Below are positions 34,637-45,329 of a stretch of DNA of 64,000 nt, piece after piece. Numbering within the stretch: the first letter of the stretch is position 1; every line of letters starts with the position of its first letter. A program made the position numbers and the translations under genes. Under the pieces are notes generated by a model, which ran no database searches, was not told the origin of the DNA, and saw only the letters and a program-made list of their open reading frames with translations. This DNA is from Pseudisothecium myosuroides (Eukaryota > Streptophyta > Bryopsida > Hypnales > Lembophyllaceae): NCBI GenBank assembly GCA_951799445.1, contig OX637295.1:8928001-8992000 (forward strand), in the 5' to 3' direction.

Positions 34637-35526
34637 TTAACCCCTAAAGGACCAAGGCCTTTTTCTGCCAAAAAACACTCAAAACTGCCATATCTATAGC
34701 AAAGAGTAAAAAAAATTGAAATTGTTATTTTCCCACATCTAGCCATAGGTTCTTACACCTAACTAGTATGAGAGTGTGTGGAAAAAATTTCAGAATTTTT
34801 GACCACACAGATTGCAAGATATCTGCGTTTAAAGTGGAAAAAACAAGTTTTTCAGCACATTGCAGGACTAGATTTTTTGACTTTGAACATTTTTAACTTA
34901 AAATTTTTGCACTACAGAGTTTTGAGCTTTAAATATTTACAGTGGAGAATTGAGTTGAGAGTCTAGGAAAAAAAAAGAAATTCAAAAAAACTTAATTATC
35001 ATTCTTAAAAAAATTGTTAAGTAGAAGTAGGTATTAGATAGAAGGAAAATTTAAAACATTATTATATTTTAGATGGAATTAAAATGCACTAATCCCAATG
35101 GTGAGATTGTTCTAACAAGTAAATCAGACCATGCAAAAAAAAAAAAATTGAAAAATTTGAAAAACTGCCCGAAAAAAAAGAATGTCCATAACTTTCTCAT
35201 AACATATCCAAATGAAATGAATCAAAGCTTTCCAAATAGACAAAAATATAATCTATGAGAAAAAAAATATTAAAAAAAACAATCAAATTTTTGTCCATTT
35301 TTTTTTGGCTGCCCAGGCTGCCCGCCATCCCCTCGTTTTGAGCTTATTTGGTCATAACTTTTTTTTCCCGGGCACCGATTGTGAAAAAAATTATATTCCC
35401 ACGAAGCTAATCAGATTTTCTACCTCCAAAAAAAGTTTCAAAAAATCAGGAGAAAATTTCAGCCCGTAGGTACCTGCCCAAAAACGCATTTGTCCCCCGA
35501 AGGGACAACAGTCCTTTAGGGGTTAA
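34637..35526 (-). mobile_element. TTAA-flanked element, copy E4
   Basis: Same family as E1 and E3 in inverse orientation: TTAACCCCTAAAGGACCAAGG at 34637 and the hairpin end TTTGTCCCCCGAAGGGACAA ... CCTTTAGGGGTTAA at 35526, 890 bp. It lacks about 50-60 bases of the E3 interior near the ATGCTCTAAC segment. Confidence 0.85.
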
Positions 35527-37178
35527 GTACAACAATTCCGCGCATTGAGCATGAATCTCAACCAAGATTCTTACATCATTTTTTCATCTTCATTGATCTC
35601 AACCAAAGACACTTGTATCATGTTTTAGAAACCATGTAGGATTATTCTTTCAAAAGAAACTTAGATTTTGGGACGTTGATGATTGATCAACAGAAGTATC
35701 ATTCCTTAGTACAAAATCATTTCTCCAGCTGCTGCGCGTGAAGCACTCGGACTCCCTGTGCCAATCTGCAAAACCGCTACTCTTGGTACAGGGTATAATT
35801 ACGCTGAAGAGTAACAATGATTGTTCATTATACTGTGAGGACCAGAACTGCAAGATAACCTCAATAGATTTGTAAGTAGTTCGTCCAGGACAAACAGGTG
35901 AATTGTACTGTGCTGCACTGTACTGTATTGTAGTAGAAATTGTAAGCCATGAAGGTTTCATGAACTTATTTACATCATCTGGAGACCCTTCACCCTTGCT
36001 GCAAACCTAACTGAAGGTGGGACGGAGCTTGAATAACCGACTTGCTGCTCATCCAAACTTTCAACTTTTCCACCGTAGCAGATCAGAAAGGTAATTACAC
36101 CCAATTTTGACGCAGCTCTTAAAACCGACCCATTTTTGCATGAAATGTACACCCGTAAAACATGATTACACCCATAATCAAAAAAATTATTCAAAAAAGA
36201 TCGGGCAGTTTAATAAGAACCATGACTGATACTTATTCTGATGACAATAGGTGCTCTTACATTAGAGATTATCAAACTTTTTTAACACAATAAATTTATT
36301 TTTCAGAAAATTGGTACAATACAGTAATATTTCAGCCTACAATAATTTTATTATTTTATAACTAATGTGACTTTGGTAAACTAGTGTCACATGCACTAAC
36401 TGGACAAATCAATGTACCTGGTTTGAGGAACTCTTACTCGTTCACTCTTAACTTCACAAAAAAAGGAATTCCTCATCATGCTAATACAGAGGGTGCTGAT
36501 CTACAGAATGTTATGAACACTGCTGAAGGACACAATTGAGGTTTGATAACCCCTAACATCGTGAAAAAAAAATACACAAGCTACAGAAAATCGGCATTGT
36601 TGACTGCCGTGAGCGCTAGAAATGCAAGCATATGAGGCATTACTTTCAGCCAGCCCTACTAGTAAAGTAAAGGGGTACACACTGATATGGAATGAGAAAT
36701 CTCCTGCATCATTTCCTATTCTCCCCTGCTTTGGCACCATAAGAGGTACTCGGGATCTATTTGTGATCCTGGCCCTATTACAAAATTGGATAATCATACA
36801 GCACAGGAATTTTCTCTCTATGGAACTCTTAAAAAAAAGTTGCTCATTACGTGACTTCACAAGGAGGTGACAAGTCGGAAGCTGATACAAGAGAAAACGT
36901 ATCTGCGCCCGACAAGTCATCACCTGCTTCACCGTCTCACTACAGACTGCCCGGTTGTTTGTAACCTAAATCTACTCTTTTTACATAATTTTATCATAAT
37001 TTTTATCATAATTTTACAAGCCATCGGTGCACCCACCTCTGTCAAGCCCTTGTTGGCTTGCTGCTGCACGCAGTCCACTATGCCTGCATTGATAAGAGCC
37101 ATAATATCGTTCCTGCCATGAAATTCTGGTCATGTTTATGTGAACTCTGCAGACAGTGGAGGTGAGGCTATTCATACA
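35527..37178. other. Intergenic, no gene recognised
   Basis: AT-rich, with several unconvincing short ORFs (35650-35961, 35970-36194, 36501-36932, all minus). The part next to 37179 is probably the 3' untranslated region of the ARM-repeat gene. Confidence 0.4.
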
Positions 37179-38078
37179 TCAAATGGACCTGGCTCCAGGT
37201 GGTCCAGTCCTGTGCTGCGCATGTCTGAGAATTTCCAGCAACTTCCTCGCCTTTCGTCGTGCTTTTGCAGTTCCAGTACTAGCCAGCTCCCCCAAGGCTC
37301 CACACAACCCCAGCTTCGTAGCGTTGTACACATTGTTGGGATCATTCGAGCACAACTCCAGCAGGATACAGGCCGCGTTTTCCCTATTCTGAGGATTACT
37401 CTCTGCAACAAGGTCGACAAGAATGGGCAAGGCGTTCACCCTACTGATCTCAGCCTGGCCTTGGTAATCTAACGCCAACAACGCAAGCGTTGAGAGCGCA
37501 TGATCAATCAAGCCAAGACTCTTATCTGTCAAAAGGCGCACTAGATTCGGCACCACTCCAGCTTCCACTGCCTTGGCCTTATTCTCCTTGCAAATGCAAA
37601 GGTCGAAGATTGCGTTCATGGCGTCCAGCTTCCCATTTCGGGTTCCGTCGGCAAGGAGCTCCACAAGTGCAGGGATGGCATCAGTGGATCCTATGAGATC
37701 AGCATTTGAGCCTTTTGCTGAAAGGTTGAACAAAGCTGCAGCTGCATTCGCTCTGGCTTCGTTGTCTCCAGTTTTGAGAACCTCCACTATGGGCTCCACG
37801 CCACCGGCGGAAATGATGCTGCTTTTGAGAGTGGCGGTGATGGAGAGGTTGAAGAGGAGCGTGACGGCGTGCTTCTTCAGTTCTGTGTCCTCGGAGTGGC
37901 TCAAAATTTCCACGACGACTGGAATGACACCTTGTTGAGCGATGTAGTCGCGGTTGATGGAGCTTCTCTTTGTGAGGGTACGCAAGCCCTGGATGGCGTC
38001 CTTCTTGTCGTTCATCTCGGAATGGGTTAACTGGGTCACCCAGATGTCCATCCTGCCTTTGTCCTCCTCTGCTGGCAT
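37179..38078 (-). CDS. ARM-repeat protein (PUB-type ARM domain, no U-box), intronless
   Basis: 299 residues from ATG 38078 to TGA. Nearly the whole protein is armadillo repeats of about 42 residues, with typical phrases: GVIPVVVEILSHSEDTELKK, HAVTLLFNLSI, GGVEPIVEVLK, NAAAALFNLSA, DAIPALVELLADGT, DAMNAIFDLCI, GVVPNLVRLL, ALPILVDLVAES, ENAACILLELC and a basic tail (KARRKARKLLEIL). These resemble the C-terminal ARM domain of plant U-box E3 ligases, but no U-box is present, so it is more likely a binding or scaffold protein or a paralogue that lost the U-box. The single exon could reflect an intronless family or retroposition. Partner and pathway are unknown. Confidence 0.9.
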   Translation of the reverse strand: MPAEEDKGRMDIWVTQLTHSEMNDKKDAIQGLRTLTKRSSINRDYIAQQGVIPVVVEILSHSEDTELKKHAVTLLFNLSITATLKSSIISAGGVEPIVEVLKTGDNEARANAAAALFNLSAKGSNADLIGSTDAIPALVELLADGTRNGKLDAMNAIFDLCICKENKAKAVEAGVVPNLVRLLTDKSLGLIDHALSTLALLALDYQGQAEISRVNALPILVDLVAESNPQNRENAACILLELCSNDPNNVYNATKLGLCGALGELASTGTAKARRKARKLLEILRHAQHRTGPPGARSI

Positions 38079-41060
38079 TGTCTCTTTCGTTGTACTGCTC
38101 TGTCTGCTATATTTTCCTTCCTCTTCTCCCTCCCCTACCTGAAGCCAAAAGCGTATAGGAATGTCCGTTGAGAGTCTGTTGCTTATGTTTTAAACAGCAA
38201 ATGAAATAAATAGAGAAATCGAGACGCAACAACGGCAAATCCATCTGACTAATACGAGCCAATAGTAGCGGTAATCGATGTGTCTCAGAAGCTTAACTCC
38301 TGAAGGATCGAGGACCAAGGAATCATGGCTTAAAATGAAAAGATTTGATTCATCATATTGTGAATATAATAGAATTCAGAAGGGACAAAATTTTATATCA
38401 TCAGAATCGAAGAACACTGCATGTGCTGATAAATAGTAAATAGAATTGGATGAAAGAAATCCCATACATATGACCTACTCAAAACTGTTAACATAAAGAT
38501 GAGCAAGCTTCACGATGCATCGTGTCTCAAGAGCTAAATCTATCTAGATTGTGATGTCTGACCAACATCAACATTTGCCTTAAACCTCTCCAAACGTAAA
38601 CTTTAAACAGAATGTCGAACTCATAGCCATTTCATGTAGTATGCACTAGCACAATGAAGTGAAATGAACTCGTATAAAATGTGTTCTGATCAACCAGTTT
38701 AAAAAGCAAGCCTGGGGGGTTGCTGCACGTACCGATTCGGATCCAGAAATGGGACTACACATCGTGGCGATGGTCACGGGTACAGAATTCACAGCAATGT
38801 ATATATTTATAGCATTCACGTTCTCTTGAGCATATCCCTGCACGCAAATCAAACATAAGTAGTTGAGTAGGAAGCTCCTTATCATTTCAAAGAGTCAACT
38901 CAAGGCACCAATAATTGCACCATTATGCATCACCAAAGATACACATGAATTCATTCTATATGTGACAGAGCAAAGTTATAATACAATATATTTACTAAAG
39001 AAAGAACGATGTGACCAACCGTCCTAGTCTGCGGAGACCACTCCCCAGAAAACATGCTAAGACACTAAAATAAGTACAGGAATCTCTCTAATGCTACATT
39101 GAGTGTCCTTCATTTTTGCCATATTTTTTTGGTTATGCATCCCATTTCACTTCGGGACAAGTGCTGCTCAGGTGAACACCACCTCTCCTCATGTACACCT
39201 CGGGTACATTCTCTCCATAGAACATACACGGGGTGCTCCTGAGCAGCACTCCACCTGGTACAAATAGAATGAATTCACATGGAGCAGTACTAAGTACTTC
39301 ATCAAAACCACTCCACCACAACAAATAATCTCCTCTTTTTCAACAACCCTGCAACTTCAGCAAAATCGATCTTCACATTACATACACGGAAACCATACCT
39401 GAGTGAGTAACGAGCGTAACAGCAACCTCTAATCTCCTCTTCTCCTCATCCCTGAATTGCAATAAGCAATGCCCCGTAGAGCTCATCGAAGCTCAAGTTG
39501 CTGGGAGAATAATGATAATGGCAACAAAATGCTAATCTCTCTTTAGAGTAAGCATCACCGACACCCTTCGCATTCTCAATAGCTGGTCGATCCAGATCCT
39601 TGTTGCATGAGCTTCCTGTCACTCAATCGTCGCTCATACGAAACCTCCCAGATAACGCAAACTCTCCGTATTCGTAGCCCAACGGTACCCTAATTCAAGA
39701 ACCGTGCAAAAGCTCCAGATTCCCAGTTAAAATCCTCACTTCTTGCGCTCAATTTCACACACTAGATATGCAACTTCTTGGAGCCAATGCTCCCAATCGG
39801 AGTGACCCCATAAGCGCCAATTCCATCTTCTGCATTCTCGGAAACTTTCTAGTAACGAGCTCACTACTAGTCTTCAGATGATCCGTTGCTGAATCTGTGT
39901 TCCCTATAGCCCAATAGTGCAAACCCTGTCAACACTTGAAGCGTGTCTCCAATTGAAACTCAACAGGAAGAGCGACTCATAGATTCAATTTACCCTCGTC
40001 CTTGATTCCTTCACAGAGAAGTCTCGGTGTACACGGTGAATTAGAAGACCTAGAAAGTGCTTCCCAAACAATCAGAGGCGCCAATTGACGAACAACAGAG
40101 AAAAATGCACCAAAATCGAACAAGACCCAAAGCCTCCAATTCAGGAAAAATACGCGTCCACATAGACGCTACAACAATCAATCATCACACGACAGTGCTA
40201 ACTTAACAAAACTCTGACCTAGTGCAACCCAAAAGCTCTTCGCATATCCGTTTCCTTCAATGGGATGCTTGAAAATCCTCAACCAATTGAATGTCCAACA
40301 CCTAGTCAAAACTAAACGCACAGACGTCAAGATCCCTCCCCAAACTTCCAACTCAGAAACAGAATTGCAAAGCTCCTCTTCATCAAAGTCCCAAACACGC
40401 TCTTCTCCTCCACCACCACCACCAATAACAACCACAATCACAACCTTCCCCAAAAAACAACCACGCAATGGAAAACTTCGCCCAACTTTCGTCTTCCCCC
40501 AAAAGAAAACGCTGAATTATCCGAAGTTTTTTTGAAATTCGCTTCCGCGTAACTCGCATTCATTGATTATTGAATTCGTGCGGGATAGAAACCGTGTCTC
40601 ACCATCGAGAAGCTTTGAAATTGGCGACAACAGAAGAGAAGCTAGGATTGTACGTAATAAGTAGCACAAGACCTTGTAAATAATAAGAATTTGGGACGCG
40701 TTTGGAATGTGGTTGCGTAATCGAGAACACAGATCTGGACGGAGCTTGCTCGTCAAGGAGAAGAAGAATTGAAGAAGCCTTGCCTTGCCTTGGAAAGGCC
40801 GGCCCCTTGCGTACTGAAGCGAAGGGCCAAAAGAGGAACAGAAGCCGGGTTCCCCCTCCCCAAGACCGGGGGCCGGATCCATTTGCTGATGAGTGATGCG
40901 AGCGGGTTTTCAATAATTCAAGTTTCAAATCCACGGCCCTTATCAGTGGATGCCTCGTTATCTGCCGCCGTCCATCTTTATCTTTTCGAATATTCGTTTT
41001 TTCTTTCCAGCCAGGGGGCGGGGTCGGCGGTCTGCGTGCTTGCTTGCTGGTTGTGCACGT
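38079..41060. other. Leader of the ARM gene and unresolved region
   Basis: Up to about 38160 is the likely leader of the ARM gene. TTAACTCCTGAAGGATCGAGG at 38293 resembles a TTAA-element end, but no partner end is evident. At 39165-39255 an inverted pair AGTGCTGCTCAGG / CCTGAGCAGCACT occurs. From 39400 to 41060 the sequence is more GC-rich, with short ORFs on both strands (for example 40260-40535 plus and 40178-40468 minus) that I cannot assign; it may be an unrecognised gene or organelle-derived DNA. Confidence 0.3.
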
Positions 41061-41875
41061 GTCACCTGAGTCTAATTTTTTTTGTCTCTCTTTGTGACTT
41101 CATTCTTCACCCTTTTTTGCTAAAGTTGGCTTGATACTTGGACTTTTGGAAAGTGACTGAATGATGTTTTTCTTTTCTTGGGGATTTGAAAAAAAAAAAA
41201 TGGAGCCTTTTGGGACACAAATATAGTAACAATATAATATATTTCCATGCGTTGGACTAGCATGGGAATTGAATTCATGAGTTGTTGTTTTTTCCTTGAA
41301 ATATTGAAATATATTTCTTCCATTTGTTAAATAAATAAATAAATAAATATTGAAATACATAGACAATTTCCATTGAATGGGGAAAAGTATATTGAACCCC
41401 AGGACAGGCCTTGGCGTGGCGAAAATTCTAGAGTTTTAGAAAGAAGGAATTGCCTTTGTTGAGTTTCATGATATTAGAGTTAATCGCAAAGTTGTCCTAT
41501 GTTTGTAAAATTGTATCAGAGGAAGGTTTAACTAAGAATAGAACAAAACAAATACGGCACCAAACTCAATCAAATTCACTCAAATCTAAGTTTGGGTGCT
41601 CCATGGAGTTTGGTCCTGTGTTTTTTAATTACATTTGAGAAGTATTTTAATCTTATTGCTGAACGAAAGCAACAAAAAATGTTCAAGTCTAATATCAAAA
41701 ATAGTTTCCCAAAAATTGAAAGACTTGCCTCCTTGACTTTTCACAAGCCTCTTCTAATTTGAAATTATGATGAGTTGACTTGGCCATGTTGGGGTGGCAA
41801 TATTCTTAGAAAAAACTTCCATCCACACAAAATCGGCCCAATTTTGCAAGAAATGAAATCCTTGAATCCTTTTTA

Positions 41876-42090
41876 CTTCTTGTCACCCATTCCAATTCAC
41901 CAAAATTGTTCTATAAATAATAAATTGACCACTTACAAGTAGAATGTAGGAAGTAGTTGACTAAATCATTAAATAATTTTGCAAAAGAGACAAAAGTGAA
42001 GTTTTCAAAAAAAAAATTCTTCTTGTCATCCATTACAATTCACCAAAATTGTTCTATAAATAATAAATTATTCACTTACGAGTGGACTAA
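41876..42090. repeat. Direct repeat, about 70-base units 142 bp apart
   Basis: The units share AATTCACCAAAATTGTTCTA and TAAATAATAAATT, once at about 41889 and again at about 42031. AT-rich and non-coding. Confidence 0.6.
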
Positions 42091-42523
42091 ACTAAATCGT
42101 TAAATTTGATATTTTTAATTTAGACATAGTAGGATAATGTGTTTTGACGATATTTGAAGGAGCCTAAAGTTCTTTTCATCCACTTTGGTCATATGTCAAA
42201 ACCTAACATTGCAAAGGTAGTGACGCTCTAAAGCTATATTCACATATAGGGAGGAACTTTCAATTATCCCTACATAAGTAATAAATGTTAAATTTGTCAT
42301 CCTTATAAAGGTGGTTGAATGATCATGTCATGATCTTCAATGTGAATCATATTAGAAATTTTTTGGTTCAATGGAATATGATCTATGCTTCAATTGATAT
42401 AATGATTTTCTTACCTCTGAATTTACTATCTTCACTTCAAGCACTAGAGAATATTTCTTTAGGAACTATTATAATTTTGGGGGGATCTGTTATGATTCAC
42501 ATACATGCAATTATAATTCATTA

Positions 42524-42940
42524 AGGTAGAGCCACCCAAAACCAACCAGCACCCCATATCCAGTCAGTAGGGTGGCTCAAGTGCAGCAAACAGTGAGAGT
42601 CATTTCTGTTGTAGTTTTTGGGATTAATATTGGCTAAAGTATTGGATGCATACCCAAGAGCCATGACACATGGTCCTTATTTTCTGTAACTCACTAAATA
42701 TGAATTATTCTCTCTGTAAGCAGTTTTCCAAGACTCTACATGTTGGACATAGGTCTAGCGCAACTTTTGCCTTGCTAAATTCACTGTAAATTGACTTCAA
42801 GCAATAAAATTACCGAAATTTGGGCAATCCCCATCATTTTTGCCTTTGCACCTGCAAGAATTTTTCTTTCGCCTTCAAATACCCCACATCATGTCCACAA
42901 TTGCTTATTCAGTCGGTTATGGGTGGCTCCACTATAAGTA
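42524..42940. mobile_element. MITE with AGGTAGAGCCACCC-type ends
   Basis: Left AGGTAGAGCCACCCAAAACC preceded by TTA; right GGGTGGCTCCACT. Imperfect inverted ends of the same style as the element at 51834-52310. The right target duplication is not exact. Confidence 0.5.
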
Positions 42941-43675
42941 CTCCATCCATCCCAAAATAGTGTCCTAAGTTGATTTTGTATTTTTTAAGATTGTTTTGAT
43001 TAGGTCATAAGGAGGCTTTTTTCTATCCAATTTTATTTAGGTTGCAATGAACCTATGCAATGCTCTTCATGATTGTAGTGGTAATAAATTTACATCCTTC
43101 TAAAATTATGCTTTCCACAACATAGTCAAAGAAATTGGTATCAAACATTTTCAATAAAATTGAGGATTCTTATTTAGGATTGGAGGGGCCATTTCGCAAG
43201 GGAAAGAGGTTTATTTGAATGCAAAAAGAGTATGAATGCCAATTAGGCAAGCCCATTGCCATTGTGTGAAACTTGTCAAAAAGCATTTTAATTCTTTTTG
43301 ACAGAGTGAGAACTTAAAAGAATTGCAGGTGAAAAATTCAGTTGCCTCCACATTTTCAGATCGATAAAAAAAATTGTAGGGATGTTTTCATACTTGTCTC
43401 ATCAGTGGGCAACTTCTTCCGTATTTGGCAATAAAATATTTGCCGAACAAGATGAAGACATTTTGGCAATGACCCGAATTAAGTTAGCCCTTTGGTATCC
43501 AATTCTTTCCAGGAAATTGAAAGGGACACTATTAACTCCCATTCGTTCATCGGTGCTTTAAAATTTTCTTCATGGGTGAAAACAACTTTGGGGGCATGTA
43601 TATTCTTGATTGTTCCTCAAAAATCAAAAGAAAGAGGTCTCTTTGGGCCCCCCGAAAATAATATCCTATCTCTTT

Positions 43676-43830
43676 TACTGTCAATAATCAACAAACAATT
43701 TAGGAAGATTCGTGCAATTAACTTTTATAACTCTATAAATTTTAAGTTTTGAAACAGGAAAATAATCAACAAACAATTTTGGAAGATTCATGAAATTAAC
43801 TTTGTAATTAACTCTTTAAATTTTTAGTTT
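43676..43830. repeat. Direct repeat, about 80-base units
   Basis: AATAATCAACAAACAATTT and the following GGAAGATTC...AATTAACTTT segment occur twice in succession. Confidence 0.6.
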
Positions 43831-44283
43831 TAGTTTTAATTTTTTTTGAAACCAAAAACTAATTTTAATCGAGTTATCCTAAAAGTCTTGAAAGTCATTC
43901 CCTCTTTGGCTTTAAGTGTGTTTCTAATCCTAAATTGTATTTGAATTTTTTTATCAATTTATATATTTTTGGAAATGACAACAAGGCAATATTGGATGCA
44001 ATCTAATCACATTGGGTTGTCAAGGTTGTCTTGTGTACGTGTATACTAACTTACACAAGAATGTGCAAGGGATATGATCGGTCATGGAATTTTCAACTGA
44101 AAGTCTACACAACTCCAAAACAAGGACACCTTTGCACTCTTCACCCATGTACAGAACATTTGCAACTACATTCCCTTGGGTTGTCTTCTTTCAAATTGAG
44201 GTTTAGCTCCCACTCAAATATGGACCTTACTACGTGGCTCAACAATCTAGACTATTTTAATCACCCGCAACAGCAAGGTCTTT

Positions 44284-44520
44284 GCTCAGCATCTCTGGCC
44301 CCTTGATTTCACTCAGAAAGTACTCTGGGATGCTCTTCTTGATTGTGGTCAGGCCGCTCAACTTAAGGTTCAAATTGGAGCTCGTACCAGACTCCAAGAC
44401 AAGTTGAAAATTTGGGCCAAGTCTGATAGTATTTGGCTCAAATCTCCGATTATTGCTAACAAAGTAGGTGCTACAATCTATTGGAACAAAAGAGGGCCTC
44501 CCTCTTGTTCCTTCACATAG
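44284..44520 (+). pseudogene. Decayed coding remnant of unknown family
   Basis: One frame is open for about 78 codons to a TAG, with protein-like composition (WPLDFTQKVLWDALLDCG, IGARTRLQDKLKIWAKSD, KVGATIYWNKRGPPSC). A matching upstream stretch (MDLTTWLNNLDYFNHP) lies in another frame from 44221, so a frameshift probably separates them. Not recognised; a transposon-derived protein is the likeliest source. Confidence 0.35.
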
Positions 44521-45050
44521 TTGCTTTTGTTTCCTTTTGCTTTTTGCTCTTATCTCTTCATTCCAGCTCGTGTGGTTTGGCTGTTGTGTATTGAGATTTT
44601 TTTTAATGCAATGGCTCGTTCCATTTGTTATATATATATATGGATAAATTCAATAATCAAAACTGAATGAATAAATGACATATTGGGAGGTGAAAAATCA
44701 TTTTCTATTGAGAATGGGTGCACCATAGATTCTGCTGTGAGTCTCCACTCCCAAATATATATGTATATATTTTCTTTTTTTCTTTTTCTTTTTTCATTTT
44801 TTTTTTAAGAATAACACTGCCGGATTGTGTTGCTATCCTGTAAGTTTCAGTTGGACAGGGTCAGAACCCCAGTCACACTGATGTTTCAAATTTTCATCAT
44901 ACCATTAGATTTGGGTGTGTCATAGGCCACACAGACATGGCTGTGTGGCTTTTCAACAACACTTAAAAACAAGGGCCATTTGTGATGATATAGACTATTG
45001 TACTGTACATTTGCATCCATAAAAGTTCAGTAGCCAGGTTTTACACTTGC

Positions 45051-45325
45051 TAAGGTACACCCAAAACCGCCACTTTTTGGTACTGAGACTACTTACTATT
45101 ATTAGACTGGTCAGATTTTCACATGTTCTTGTTGGCAAGTGAAAGGAGGTTCCAACGCACCAAAAAACGTGGCATTTGGATACTGTATGCAAAAGTTATT
45201 AAGGAACAAAGTTTGGTTCTAAAAGCATTTCTTCCACATAGGTACAGAACTGATTTTGGAGATGTACACATAGTAAAGATGGCGGTTTAAGGTAAGTGAC
45301 ACATTTGGGTGTACCTACCTTATGA
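45051..45325. mobile_element. MITE with AGGTACACCCAAA ends
   Basis: Left AGGTACACCCAAAACCGCC and right TTTGGGTGTACCT with an additional GGCGGTTT inverted segment near 45284. Ends resemble the Harbinger-type MITEs at 42524 and 51834. Confidence 0.55.
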
Positions 45326-45329
45326 GCAT

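Noticed and set aside
36501..36932. 143-codon minus ORF
   Set aside because: No domain, unlike coding composition, and located in the likely 3' region of the ARM gene.
40517..40934. Overlapping minus ORFs in the GC-rich island
   Set aside because: Two frames overlap with no domain in either; chance openness in GC-rich DNA.
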